This document shows positions 57,662 to 64,000 of a stretch of DNA of 64,000 nt, one piece after another. Each line of letters starts with the position of its first letter. Within the stretch, counting starts at the first letter, position 1. This DNA comes from Thermus caliditerrae. GTDB taxonomy: Bacteria; Deinococcota; Deinococci; Deinococcales; Thermaceae. The translations under genes and the position numbers were made by a program. Below the pieces are notes generated by a model that worked only from the letters and a program-made list of their open reading frames with translations, did no database searches and was not told where the DNA came from. The stretch lies in NCBI RefSeq assembly GCF_021462525.1, contig NZ_JAKEDT010000001.1, positions 281,177 through 345,176 of the forward strand, given 5' to 3'.

Positions 57662-58150
57662 TCAGTCCAGGGGCATCTGCAGCTTCACCACCCGCCAGCG
57701 GAGGCCTTGCCGCTCCAAGACCAGGCCCGAACGGGGGTCGTCCTTGTGGTAGATGAAGGCGCGGGAAAGGCCCAGGTAGCGGAGCCTCCAGTTGCGCACT
57801 TCCTCCAAGGAGGCCTGGCCGGTTTCCTTTCCCGTGCCGAGGCTGGCTAAGCCCTCTGGCGTGAGGAGGGCATCCACCAAGACGTTCACCATGCCCGCGG
57901 TGAAGAGCAGGCCTAGCGCGGCGAAGGGATTCTCCTCGTTTTGCATCTCCTTCATCAAGCTGGCGCTGAGGTCGGCCTTGAGCGCCTCCCGCACCCGGGG
58001 AAAGTCCACATACCGCTCCAGGGCCTGAACCTCCTTGCGCTCCACCGCAACCGCCAAGCCCCTCAAGGTGAGGAAGGGGGCAAGAAACCCATAGCCCGCA
58101 AGGGCCAAGAGCCCCAAAGCCAGAACCCCCACGAGGAACCGGTGCCTCAT
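57662..58150 (-). CDS. Membrane-anchored or exported DUF2939-like protein
   Basis: 162 residues. An N-terminal hydrophobic segment (HRFLVGVLALGLLALAGYGFLA) is followed by a DUF2939-like pattern: LTLRGLAVAVERKEVQALERYVDFPRVREALK (two parts), then ASLMKEM and the C-terminal WRLRYLGLSRAFIY with LVLERQGLRWRVVKLQMPL. I chose ATG 58150, which has TATGCT six bases before it; the longer frame to 58237 would enter the arginase 3' end. Function unknown. Confidence 0.75.
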   Translation of the reverse strand: MRHRFLVGVLALGLLALAGYGFLAPFLTLRGLAVAVERKEVQALERYVDFPRVREALKADLSASLMKEMQNEENPFAALGLLFTAGMVNVLVDALLTPEGLASLGTGKETGQASLEEVRNWRLRYLGLSRAFIYHKDDPRSGLVLERQGLRWRVVKLQMPLD

Positions 58151-58156
58151 GGGGGC

Positions 58157-58162
58157 AGCATA
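58157..58162 (-). promoter_or_regulatory. -10 box for the DUF2939-like gene
   Basis: TATGCT on the minus strand, six bases before the ATG. Confidence 0.35.
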
Positions 58163-58233
58163 GAAGGCGCAACTTTTCCAGTCAAGGCAAGGGCCGCGAA
58201 CGCACCGCAGGATAGGCTCCTTAGGCGGGGGCT

Positions 58234-59100
58234 TCAAAGAATCCGCTTGCCCAAGAGGCTCAGGGCCAGGCCCACCATCATCTCCGCGGTCCTGTTCTTC
58301 TCGTCCAGGATGGGGTTCACCTCCACCAGGTCCAGGCTCCGCACCTGGCCGGACTGGGCCAGGAGCTCCATGAGGAGGTGCGCCTCCCGGTAGGAAAGCC
58401 CCCCGGGAACCGGGGTCCCCACCCCGGGGGCCACCGCAGGGTCCAGGACGTCGGCGTCCAGGGAAACGTGAAGGGGCAAGCCGGAAAGCCTATCCAGGGC
58501 CTCCTCGGCAATCCTGGCCACTCCCAGCCGATCCACCTCGTGCATGGTGTAGACGGTGACCCCTGCCTCCTGCAGAAGGCGCTTTTCCCCGGGGTCTACG
58601 CTCCGAACTCCAATGAGGACCACATCCTTGGGATCCACCGACCGGAAGACCTCTGTAAGCCGGGGGTGGCCCAGGCCGGAGAGGACCGCAAGAGGCATGC
58701 CGTGGATGTTGCCGGAAGGACTGGTTTCCGGGGTGTTGAAGTCCGCATGGGCATCCACCCAAATGACCCCCACCCGCCCCCGGGCCACCCCGGAGACCGA
58801 GCCCATGGAGAGGGAGTGGTCGCCTCCCAAGACGATGGGGAGCACCCCTTCGGGCAGGGCCTGGAGCCGCTCCTTCAGCTCCAAAGCCGCCTGGCGGATT
58901 TCCTCCAAGTAGGTCCCTTTGCGCCGCCTCAGGGTCTCCGCCAAGGGCACGCGCACGTCCCCCAGGTCCTCCACCGCAAACCCCAAAGCCTCCAGCTCCT
59001 CCAGGAGCCGGGCATAGCGCAAGGCGGAGGGCCCCATGTCCACCCCCCGCCGTCCAGCGCCCAGGTCCATGGGCACACCGATCACCGCCACCCGGTCCAT
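58234..59100 (-). CDS. rocF: Arginase
   Basis: Hydrolyses arginine to ornithine and urea with a two-manganese centre. 288 residues. Metal ligands: GGDHSLSMG near 92, WVDAHADFNTPETSPSGN near 115-132 and SLDADVLDP near 216; DLVEVNPILDEKNRTAEM near 259 completes the site. I chose ATG 59100 (MDRVAVIGVPMDLG); two other ATGs lie three and nine codons upstream. Mn2+ demand is of interest given the Mn-type riboswitch elsewhere in the window. Confidence 0.94.
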   Translation of the reverse strand: MDRVAVIGVPMDLGAGRRGVDMGPSALRYARLLEELEALGFAVEDLGDVRVPLAETLRRRKGTYLEEIRQAALELKERLQALPEGVLPIVLGGDHSLSMGSVSGVARGRVGVIWVDAHADFNTPETSPSGNIHGMPLAVLSGLGHPRLTEVFRSVDPKDVVLIGVRSVDPGEKRLLQEAGVTVYTMHEVDRLGVARIAEEALDRLSGLPLHVSLDADVLDPAVAPGVGTPVPGGLSYREAHLLMELLAQSGQVRSLDLVEVNPILDEKNRTAEMMVGLALSLLGKRIL

Positions 59101-59107
59101 GGGGGGC

Positions 59108-59113
59108 ATGGTA
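59108..59113 (-). promoter_or_regulatory. -10 box for arginase
   Basis: TACCAT on the minus strand, seven bases before the chosen ATG. Confidence 0.35.
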
Positions 59114-59182
59114 GCAGAAAGGCCCATGCATTGCCCGGGAAGTTTATGCCCAGGCCCCCTAGGAAAAAGGGCCTTCCAGCGC

Positions 59183-59188
59183 TATACT
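59183..59188 (+). promoter_or_regulatory. -10 box for the yceD-like gene
   Basis: TATACT, seven bases before the ATG; leaderless. Confidence 0.5.
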
Positions 59189-59195
59189 TAAAAGG

Positions 59196-59732
59196 ATGGA
59201 TTACCACGAGGTGGCAAGCGTTAACCTGGCCCGCCTCTTGAAGGAAGGGGGCACCGTCCGCGCCCAAGGCGTGGTACGGCAAGCCTTCCAGGTGGGGGAG
59301 GAAACCTTTCCCCTAGAGGGGGAAGCCCACTGGAAGGTTTCCCTGTCCTCGGTGGGGGGGGATGAGTACTGGCTTTCCGGCGAGGTGGAGGGCGTGGTCC
59401 TCATGGAGTGCCGCCGCTGCCTCAAGCCCACCCCTACCCACGTCCACGCCCACTTCCAGCACATGCTCCGCTACCAGCCAGGCCTCGAGGAGGTGGTCTT
59501 CCACGAGGAGGACGAGGACGAGTACTACGCCTTCGGGGAGCCCGACCTGGACCTTTTGCCCTTCCTTACCGAAGCCTTTGTCACAGAGATGCCCTACACC
59601 GTGCTCTGCGAGGAGGGGTGCAAGGGGCTCTGCCCGGTCTGCGGCGCCGACCGCAACCTGGTGGACTGCGGCCACGAGGCAGAAGCGCATCGCCCCCTCC
59701 TGGGCTTGAAGAACCTCCTTCCCGAACTCTAG
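59196..59732 (+). CDS. YceD/DUF177-family protein
   Basis: 178 residues. DUF177 is linked to 23S rRNA accumulation and lies before rpmF in many bacteria, as here. Cysteine pairs suggest a metal site: CRRC near 69, and [21 protein letters not shown] near 138-158 (read in two parts). Acidic stretch [11 protein letters not shown] between. Short leader; rpmF follows after 56 bases. Confidence 0.9.
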   Translation: MDYHEVASVNLARLLKEGGTVRAQGVVRQAFQVGEETFPLEGEAHWKVSLSSVGGDEYWLSGEVEGVVLMECRRCLKPTPTHVHAHFQHMLRYQPGLEEVVFHEEDEDEYYAFGEPDLDLLPFLTEAFVTEMPYTVLCEEGCKGLCPVCGADRNLVDCGHEAEAHRPLLGLKNLLPEL

Positions 59733-59741
59733 CGGGTCTGC

Positions 59742-59747
59742 TATACT
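59742..59747 (+). promoter_or_regulatory. -10 box for rpmF
   Basis: TATACT, implying a leader of about 35 bases for rpmF in addition to read-through from the yceD-like gene. Confidence 0.4.
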
Positions 59748-59788
59748 ACCAGGGGTTTAGTGGGGGCCCACCCCCTGGAGGACCGAAG

Positions 59789-59971
59789 ATGGCCAAGCAT
59801 CCTGTACCCAAGAAGAAGACCTCAAAGGCAAAGCGCGATGCCCGCAGGAGCCACCACGCCCTCACCCCTCCCACCCTGGTCCCCTGCCCGGAGTGCAAGG
59901 CCATGAAGCCTCCCCACACCGTCTGCCCCGAGTGCGGCTACTACGACGGGCGCAAGGTTCTAGAAGTCTAG
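59789..59971 (+). CDS. rpmF: 50S ribosomal protein L32
   Basis: 60 residues: [20 protein letters not shown] at the N-terminus and a zinc ribbon CPEC...CPEC near 33 and 46. Typical length. The longer open frame starting at 59408 is out-of-frame text in the upstream gene. In many bacteria plsX and fabH follow; here fabH follows directly after a terminator. Confidence 0.96.
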   Translation: MAKHPVPKKKTSKAKRDARRSHHALTPPTLVPCPECKAMKPPHTVCPECGYYDGRKVLEV

Positions 59972-59988
59972 ACCGGGTCAACATAAGG

Positions 59989-60018
59989 GGCCCCGGAACC
60001 TGGGGCCTCAACCTTTTT
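59989..60018 (+). terminator. Terminator after rpmF
   Basis: GGCCCC pairs with GGGGCC across a seven-base loop, followed by CAACCTTTTT. Confidence 0.65.
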
Positions 60019-60031
60019 CACTGCCAGTGGG

Positions 60032-60037
60032 TATAGT
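60032..60037 (+). promoter_or_regulatory. -10 box for the fab operon
   Basis: TATAGT, seven bases before the fabH ATG at 60045; leaderless. Confidence 0.5.
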
Positions 60038-60044
60038 GGTGCCC

Positions 60045-61028
60045 ATGACGGGAGGTCAGGCACTGGGCATCCTGGCCCTGGGGGCGTACGCACCCCAACG
60101 GGTCATGCGGAACGAGGAGTTTGAGGCCTACCTGGACACCTCCGATGAGTGGATTGTGACCCGCACCGGCATCCGGGAAAGGCGCATCGCCGCGGAGGAC
60201 GAGTACACCTCGGACCTGGCCTTTAAGGCGGTGGAAGACCTCCTAAAGAGGCACCCGGGGGCCCTCGAGGGGGTGGACGGGGTCATCGTGGCCACCAACA
60301 CCCCGGACGCCCTCTTCCCCGACACCGCCGCCTTGGTCCAGGCCCGCTTCGGCATCCAGGGCTTTGCCTACGACCTGTTGGCGGGTTGCCCGGGCTGGCT
60401 TTACGCCCTGGCCCAGGCCCACGCCATGGTGGCGGCGGGACTGGCCCGCAAGGTGCTGGTGGTGGGGGCGGAGGCGCTTTCCAAGATCCTAGACTGGAAC
60501 GATCGGGCCACTGCGGTCCTCTTCGGGGACGCGGGGGGCGCGGCGGTGGTGGGGCGGGTGCGGGAGGGCTTCGGCTTCCGCTCCTTTGTCCTGGGAGCGG
60601 ACGGCACCGGGGCCAAGGAGCTCTACCACGCCTGCGTGGCCCCCAGACTTCCCGACGGGACCTCCATGCGCAACCGCCTCCACATGAACGGGCGAGAGGT
60701 CTTCAAGTTCGCCGTGCGGGTGATGAACACCGCCACCCTCGAGGCCATAGAAAAAGCTGGCCTCACCCCGGAGGACATCAAGGTCTTCGTACCCCACCAG
60801 GCCAACCTGCGCATCATCGACGCCGCCCGGGAACGCCTGGGCCTGCCCTGGGAGCGGGTGGTGGTGAACGTGGACCGCTACGGCAACACCTCCACCGCCT
60901 CCATCCCCCTGGCCCTCAAGGAGGCGGTGGACGCGGGACGCATTCAAGAAGGCGACCACGTGCTTCTGGTGTCCTTCGGAGCCGGCCTCACGTGGGCCGC
61001 CGCCGTCCTCACCTGGGGAGGGGCCTGA
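60045..61028 (+). CDS. fabH: Beta-ketoacyl-ACP synthase III
   Basis: Starts fatty-acid synthesis by condensing acyl-CoA with malonyl-ACP. 327 residues. Catalytic triad: cysteine in DLLAGCPGW near 117, histidine in VPHQANLRI near 253 and asparagine in DRYGNTSTAS near 283. I chose ATG 60045, at leaderless spacing from the -10 box; a GGAGGT a few bases inside the gene points instead to a non-ATG start six codons later (CTG), which I think less likely. Overlaps fabD by one base. Confidence 0.95.
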   Translation: MTGGQALGILALGAYAPQRVMRNEEFEAYLDTSDEWIVTRTGIRERRIAAEDEYTSDLAFKAVEDLLKRHPGALEGVDGVIVATNTPDALFPDTAALVQARFGIQGFAYDLLAGCPGWLYALAQAHAMVAAGLARKVLVVGAEALSKILDWNDRATAVLFGDAGGAAVVGRVREGFGFRSFVLGADGTGAKELYHACVAPRLPDGTSMRNRLHMNGREVFKFAVRVMNTATLEAIEKAGLTPEDIKVFVPHQANLRIIDAARERLGLPWERVVVNVDRYGNTSTASIPLALKEAVDAGRIQEGDHVLLVSFGAGLTWAAAVLTWGGA

Positions 61029-61945
61029 TGTACGCTGCGCTTTTCCCCGGCCAGGGCTCGCAAAAGGTGGGCATGGGGCAGGCCCTTTACGAGGCCTTTC
61101 CTGCCGCCCGGGAGGTGCTGGACCGGGCCGAGGCCGCCCTGCCGGGCCTGCAAAAGCTCATGTGGGAAGGCCCCGAGGAGGCCCTTACCCTCACGGAAAA
61201 CCAGCAGCCCGCCCTTCTGGCGGTGGGCTATGCCGCCTACCGGGCCTTCCTGGCGGAAGGGGGGAAGGAACCCACCCTGGCCGCCGGGCACTCCCTGGGG
61301 GAATGGACCGCCCACGTGGCCGCGGGCACCCTGGAGCTGGAGGATGCCCTAAGGCTGGTGCGCCTCCGGGGCCGGTACATGCAGGAGGCCGTGCCCCCTG
61401 GGGAAGGGGCCATGGCCGCGGTCCTCAAGCTCCCCCTGGAAGCTATCCAAGAAGCTTTGGAGGGGTTAGAGGGGGTGGAGATCGCCAACCTCAACAGCCC
61501 CGAGCAGACGGTGATCTCCGGCAGGAAGGAGGCGGTGGAGCAGGCGGCAGAAAGGCTGAAGGCAAGGCGGGCCCGCATCGTCTTCCTGCCCGTTTCCGCC
61601 CCCTTCCACTCCTCCCTCATGGCCCCGGCCCGGGAGCGCCTGGCCCAGGATCTGGCCCAGGTAACCCTGAGGAAGCCCCGCTTCCCCGTCTACGCCAACG
61701 TGACCGCTAGGCCCGAGGAGGACCCCGGCCGTATCCGTGAGCTTCTCCTGGAACAGATCACCGCCCCCGTGCGCTGGGTGGAAATTATCTTAGACATGGA
61801 AAGGCGGGGCCTAAGGCGCTTCCTGGAGTTCGGAAGCGGGGAGGTGCTCAAAGGCCTCGTGGCCCGCACCTTGAAGGAGGCCCAAGCCCTTTCCGTGGGG
61901 GACCCGGAAGGGGTAAGGAAGGCGTTGGAGGTGGAGGATGCGTAA
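61028..61945 (+). CDS. fabD: Malonyl-CoA-ACP transacylase
   Basis: Loads malonyl onto ACP. 305 residues. Active-site serine in [11 protein letters not shown] near 89, GQGSQ near 10, and histidine in SAPFHSSLM near 196. ATG shares a base with the fabH stop (TGATG). The larger open frame from 60386 is out-of-frame text in fabH. Confidence 0.96.
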   Translation: MYAALFPGQGSQKVGMGQALYEAFPAAREVLDRAEAALPGLQKLMWEGPEEALTLTENQQPALLAVGYAAYRAFLAEGGKEPTLAAGHSLGEWTAHVAAGTLELEDALRLVRLRGRYMQEAVPPGEGAMAAVLKLPLEAIQEALEGLEGVEIANLNSPEQTVISGRKEAVEQAAERLKARRARIVFLPVSAPFHSSLMAPARERLAQDLAQVTLRKPRFPVYANVTARPEEDPGRIRELLLEQITAPVRWVEIILDMERRGLRRFLEFGSGEVLKGLVARTLKEAQALSVGDPEGVRKALEVEDA

Positions 61946-62675
61946 GGCACTGGTGACGGGGGCCAGCCGGGGCATCGGCCGGGCCATCGCCCTCAGGCTG
62001 GCCAAGGAAGGCTACGCCCTGGTGATCCACTACGGGCAGAACCGGGAGAAGGCGGAGGAGGTGGCCGAGGAGGCCCGGAGGCTAGGAAGCCCCTTGGTGG
62101 GGGTTCTGGGGGCCAACCTCCTGGAGGCGGAGGCGGCCAGCGCCCTGGTCCACGGGGCGGCAGAGATCCTGGGAGGGCTGGACACCCTGGTCAATAACGC
62201 CGGCATCACCCGGGATACCCTCCTTGTGCGCATGAAGGACGAGGACTGGGAAGCGGTATTGGAGGCCAACCTCTCCGCCGTCTTCCGCACCACCCGAGAG
62301 GCCATCAAGCTCATGATGAAGGCCCGCTTCGGGCGCATCGTGAACATCACCAGCGTGGTGGGCCTCCTCGGTAACCCCGGCCAGGCCAACTACGTGGCCT
62401 CCAAGGCGGGGCTCATCGGCTTCACCCGGGCGGTGGCCAAGGAGTACGCCGCCCGGGGGATCACGGTGAACGCCGTGGCCCCAGGCTTCATCGAGACGGA
62501 GATGACGGAGAAGCTCCCGCCGGAGGTGCGGGAAGCCTACCTGAAAAGCATCCCCGCAGGCCGCTTCGGCCGGCCCGAGGACGTGGCCGAAGCGGTGGCC
62601 TTCTTGGTCTCCGAGGCCGCGGGCTACATCACCGGTCAGACCCTGTGCGTGGACGGGGGGCTTACCCCGCACTAA
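61938..62675 (+). CDS. fabG: 3-oxoacyl-ACP reductase
   Basis: NADPH-dependent short-chain dehydrogenase of fatty-acid elongation. 245 residues. Cofactor loop [12 protein letters not shown] near 8, NNAG near 85, and catalytic S-Y-K in [11 protein letters not shown] and ANYVASKAG near 135-155. Ends in the usual DGGLTPH. Overlaps fabD by eight bases. Confidence 0.96.
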   Translation: MRKALVTGASRGIGRAIALRLAKEGYALVIHYGQNREKAEEVAEEARRLGSPLVGVLGANLLEAEAASALVHGAAEILGGLDTLVNNAGITRDTLLVRMKDEDWEAVLEANLSAVFRTTREAIKLMMKARFGRIVNITSVVGLLGNPGQANYVASKAGLIGFTRAVAKEYAARGITVNAVAPGFIETEMTEKLPPEVREAYLKSIPAGRFGRPEDVAEAVAFLVSEAAGYITGQTLCVDGGLTPH

Positions 62676-62697
62676 GGCCCCCGATGAAGGTGCGTGG

Positions 62698-62703
62698 TAC
62701 AAT
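62698..62703 (+). promoter_or_regulatory. -10 box for acpP
   Basis: TACAAT; implies a leader of about 11 bases with GGGGGAGGT before the ATG. Confidence 0.45.
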
Positions 62704-62720
62704 CCCAGGGGGAGGTTTCC

Positions 62721-62963
62721 ATGACGGAGCAGGAAATCTTTGAAAAGGTCAAGGCGGTTATCGCGGACAAGCTCTCCGTGGAGCCCGAGAAGATCACCCT
62801 CGAGGCCCGCTTCATCGAGGACCTGGGCGCTGACAGCCTGGACACCGTGGAGCTCATCATGGGCCTGGAGGACGAGTTCGGCCTGGAGATCTCCGACGAG
62901 GACGCGGAGAAGATCCGCACCGTCAAGGACGCGGTGGCCTACATCCAGAGCAAGCTGGGCTAA
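62721..62963 (+). CDS. acpP: Acyl carrier protein
   Basis: 80 residues, acidic. The phosphopantetheine serine is in [14 protein letters not shown] near 38. ATG 62721 lies behind GGGGGAGGT; an earlier in-frame start lies upstream of the promoter. It follows fabG after 45 bases and a terminator follows. Confidence 0.97.
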   Translation: MTEQEIFEKVKAVIADKLSVEPEKITLEARFIEDLGADSLDTVELIMGLEDEFGLEISDEDAEKIRTVKDAVAYIQSKLG

Positions 62964-62976
62964 AGCCCTAGGGGTG

Positions 62977-63008
62977 AGCGGGGCACCCAGGTGCCCCGCT
63001 TTCTCCTT
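62977..63008 (+). terminator. Terminator after acpP
   Basis: AGCGGGGCACC pairs perfectly with GGTGCCCCGCT, followed by TTCTCCTTT. Confidence 0.8.
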
Positions 63009-63019
63009 TGGGAGCAAGG

Positions 63020-63025
63020 TATACT
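63020..63025 (+). promoter_or_regulatory. -10 box for fabF
   Basis: TATACT, six bases before the ATG; leaderless. Placed directly behind the acpP terminator. Confidence 0.5.
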
Positions 63026-63031
63026 ACCCCC

Positions 63032-64000
63032 ATGCGACGCGTGGTCGTCACCGGCCTCGGGCCCCTCACCCCCATCGGCGTGGGCGCGGAGGCCTACCAC
63101 CGGGCCCAGCTGGAGGGCAAGAGCGGGGTCCGCCCCATCACCCGCTTTGACGCCTCGGCCCTTCCCGTGCGTATCGCCGCCGAGGTGGATGTGAACCCCG
63201 AGGACTACCTGGACAAGAAGGAGCTCAGGCGCCTGGACCGCTTCGTCCAGTACGCCCTCATCGCCGCCGAGCTGGCCCTTAAGGACGCGGGGCTGGAGCC
63301 GAGCGCCTTAGACCCCGAGCGGGTGGGCACCCTGGTGGGCACCGGCATCGGGGGGATGGAGACCTGGGAGGCCCAGAGCAAGGTCTTCCTGGAGCGGGGC
63401 CCAAACCGCATCAGCCCCTTCTTCATCCCCATGATGATCGCCAACATGGCCTCGGCCCACATCGCCATGCGCTACGGCTTCATGGGGCCAAGCTCCACCG
63501 CGGTCACCGCCTGCGCCACGGGTTCCGACGCCATCGGCCAAGCCTTCCGCATGGTCCAGCTAGGGGAAGCCGACGTCGTCCTGGCCGGGGGCACGGAGGC
63601 CGCCATCACCCCCATGGCCATCGGGGCCTTTGCGGTGATGCGGGCCCTTTCCACCCGGAACGAGGAGCCCACCAAGGCCAGCCGCCCCTTCACCCTCTCC
63701 CGGGACGGGTTCGTGATGGGGGAAGGGGCCGGGGTCTTGGTGCTGGAGGAGTACGAGCACGCGAGGAGGCGGGGAGCCAGGATCTACGCCGAGGTGGTGG
63801 GCTTTGGCCGGAGCGCCGACGCCCACCACATCACCGAGCCTCACCCCGAGGGGAAAGGGGCCGCTTTGGCCATGCGCCGGGCCCTAAGGGACGCCCAGGT
63901 GAACCCCGAGGAAGTGGGCTACATCAACGCCCACGGCACCTCCACCCCCGTGGGGGATCGGGCGGAGGTCTTGGCCATCAAGAAGGTCTTTGGGGAGCAT
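63032..64000 (+). CDS. fabF: Beta-ketoacyl-ACP synthase II, cut by window edge
   Basis: Condensing enzyme for chain elongation. The first 323 residues (of about 410 expected) are in the window. Start [16 protein letters not shown]; the catalytic cysteine is in [13 protein letters not shown] near 165, and the first active-site histidine in [12 protein letters not shown] near 300. The second histidine lies beyond the edge. ATG follows a leaderless -10 box. Confidence 0.95.
   Translation, partial: MRRVVVTGLGPLTPIGVGAEAYHRAQLEGKSGVRPITRFDASALPVRIAAEVDVNPEDYLDKKELRRLDRFVQYALIAAELALKDAGLEPSALDPERVGTLVGTGIGGMETWEAQSKVFLERGPNRISPFFIPMMIANMASAHIAMRYGFMGPSSTAVTACATGSDAIGQAFRMVQLGEADVVLAGGTEAAITPMAIGAFAVMRALSTRNEEPTKASRPFTLSRDGFVMGEGAGVLVLEEYEHARRRGARIYAEVVGFGRSADAHHITEPHPEGKGAALAMRRALRDAQVNPEEVGYINAHGTSTPVGDRAEVLAIKKVFGEH

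Overview
The window looks like chromosomal DNA of a Thermus species. It is about two-thirds G+C with NNC/NNG codons, GTG and TTG starts are frequent, neighbouring genes overlap by 1-20 bases, and many genes encode close relatives of T. thermophilus proteins (housekeeping sigma factor, polysulfide reductase, the 14-subunit Nqo complex I). Protein lengths often match what I recall for T. thermophilus (PsrA 765, PsrB 195, PsrC 253, Nqo6 181, Nqo3 783 residues). Nearly all of the sequence is core genome; the one clear mobile element is an IS481-like insertion sequence at about 39.3-40.4 kb.

Layout. 0-6.1 kb: a phosphoribosyltransferase with an apparent +1 frameshift that runs off the left edge, aspartokinase with its in-frame beta subunit, rsmC, sigA, a 2H-phosphoesterase and an amidohydrolase. 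6.2-15.2 kb: an exported pentaheme cytochrome c, an ADP-ribose Nudix hydrolase, ribF, a NarX/NarL-type two-component pair, then a sulfur-respiration operon (TorD-like chaperone, psrA, psrB, psrC, exported rhodanese). 15.2-24.1 kb, minus strand: the glycine cleavage operon gcvT-gcvH-gcvPA-gcvPB, preceded by malic enzyme-nurA-herA. 24.1-26.6 kb: a MIP18/SufT-like Fe-S factor, a TerC protein behind a yybP-ykoY (Mn2+) type riboswitch, and an sbtA-sbtB bicarbonate transporter pair. 26.6-35.9 kb: purE-purK, a PaaK-like ligase, a PfkB kinase, hisC-hisB-hisH, a HEPN/MNT pair, thiL, a ComB-like protein and a WecG/TagA glycosyltransferase. 35.9-39.1 kb: an exported TPR protein and a lipoprotein. 39.1-40.8 kb: tRNA-Ala(CGC), the insertion sequence and a small exported protein. 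40.8-43.0 kb: ddrA, a metallophosphoesterase and rsmA. 43.2-57.1 kb: the complete nqo operon for complex I. 57.3-64 kb: two small unknown genes, arginase, yceD-rpmF and the fatty-acid cluster fabH-fabD-fabG-acpP-fabF, the last cut by the right edge.

How the parts connect. Complex I, Psr, the pentaheme cytochrome and malic enzyme belong to electron transfer and NAD(P)H supply. SbtA/SbtB may supply bicarbonate to the adjacent PurK/PurE step. Sigma-A and many short-leader promoters describe the transcription style: a TAnnnT -10 box lies only 6-9 bases before the start codon of more than a dozen genes, implying leaderless mRNAs.

I found no obvious new defence island or biosynthetic cluster. The most informative observations are the IS insertion exactly at a stop codon beside a tRNA promoter (with 6-bp target duplications), the frameshifted phosphoribosyltransferase, the cysteine-bearing soluble sensor kinase beside the polysulfide reductase genes, the riboswitch-TerC unit, the SbtAB-PurEK neighbourhood and the HEPN/MNT-thiL tail overlap.
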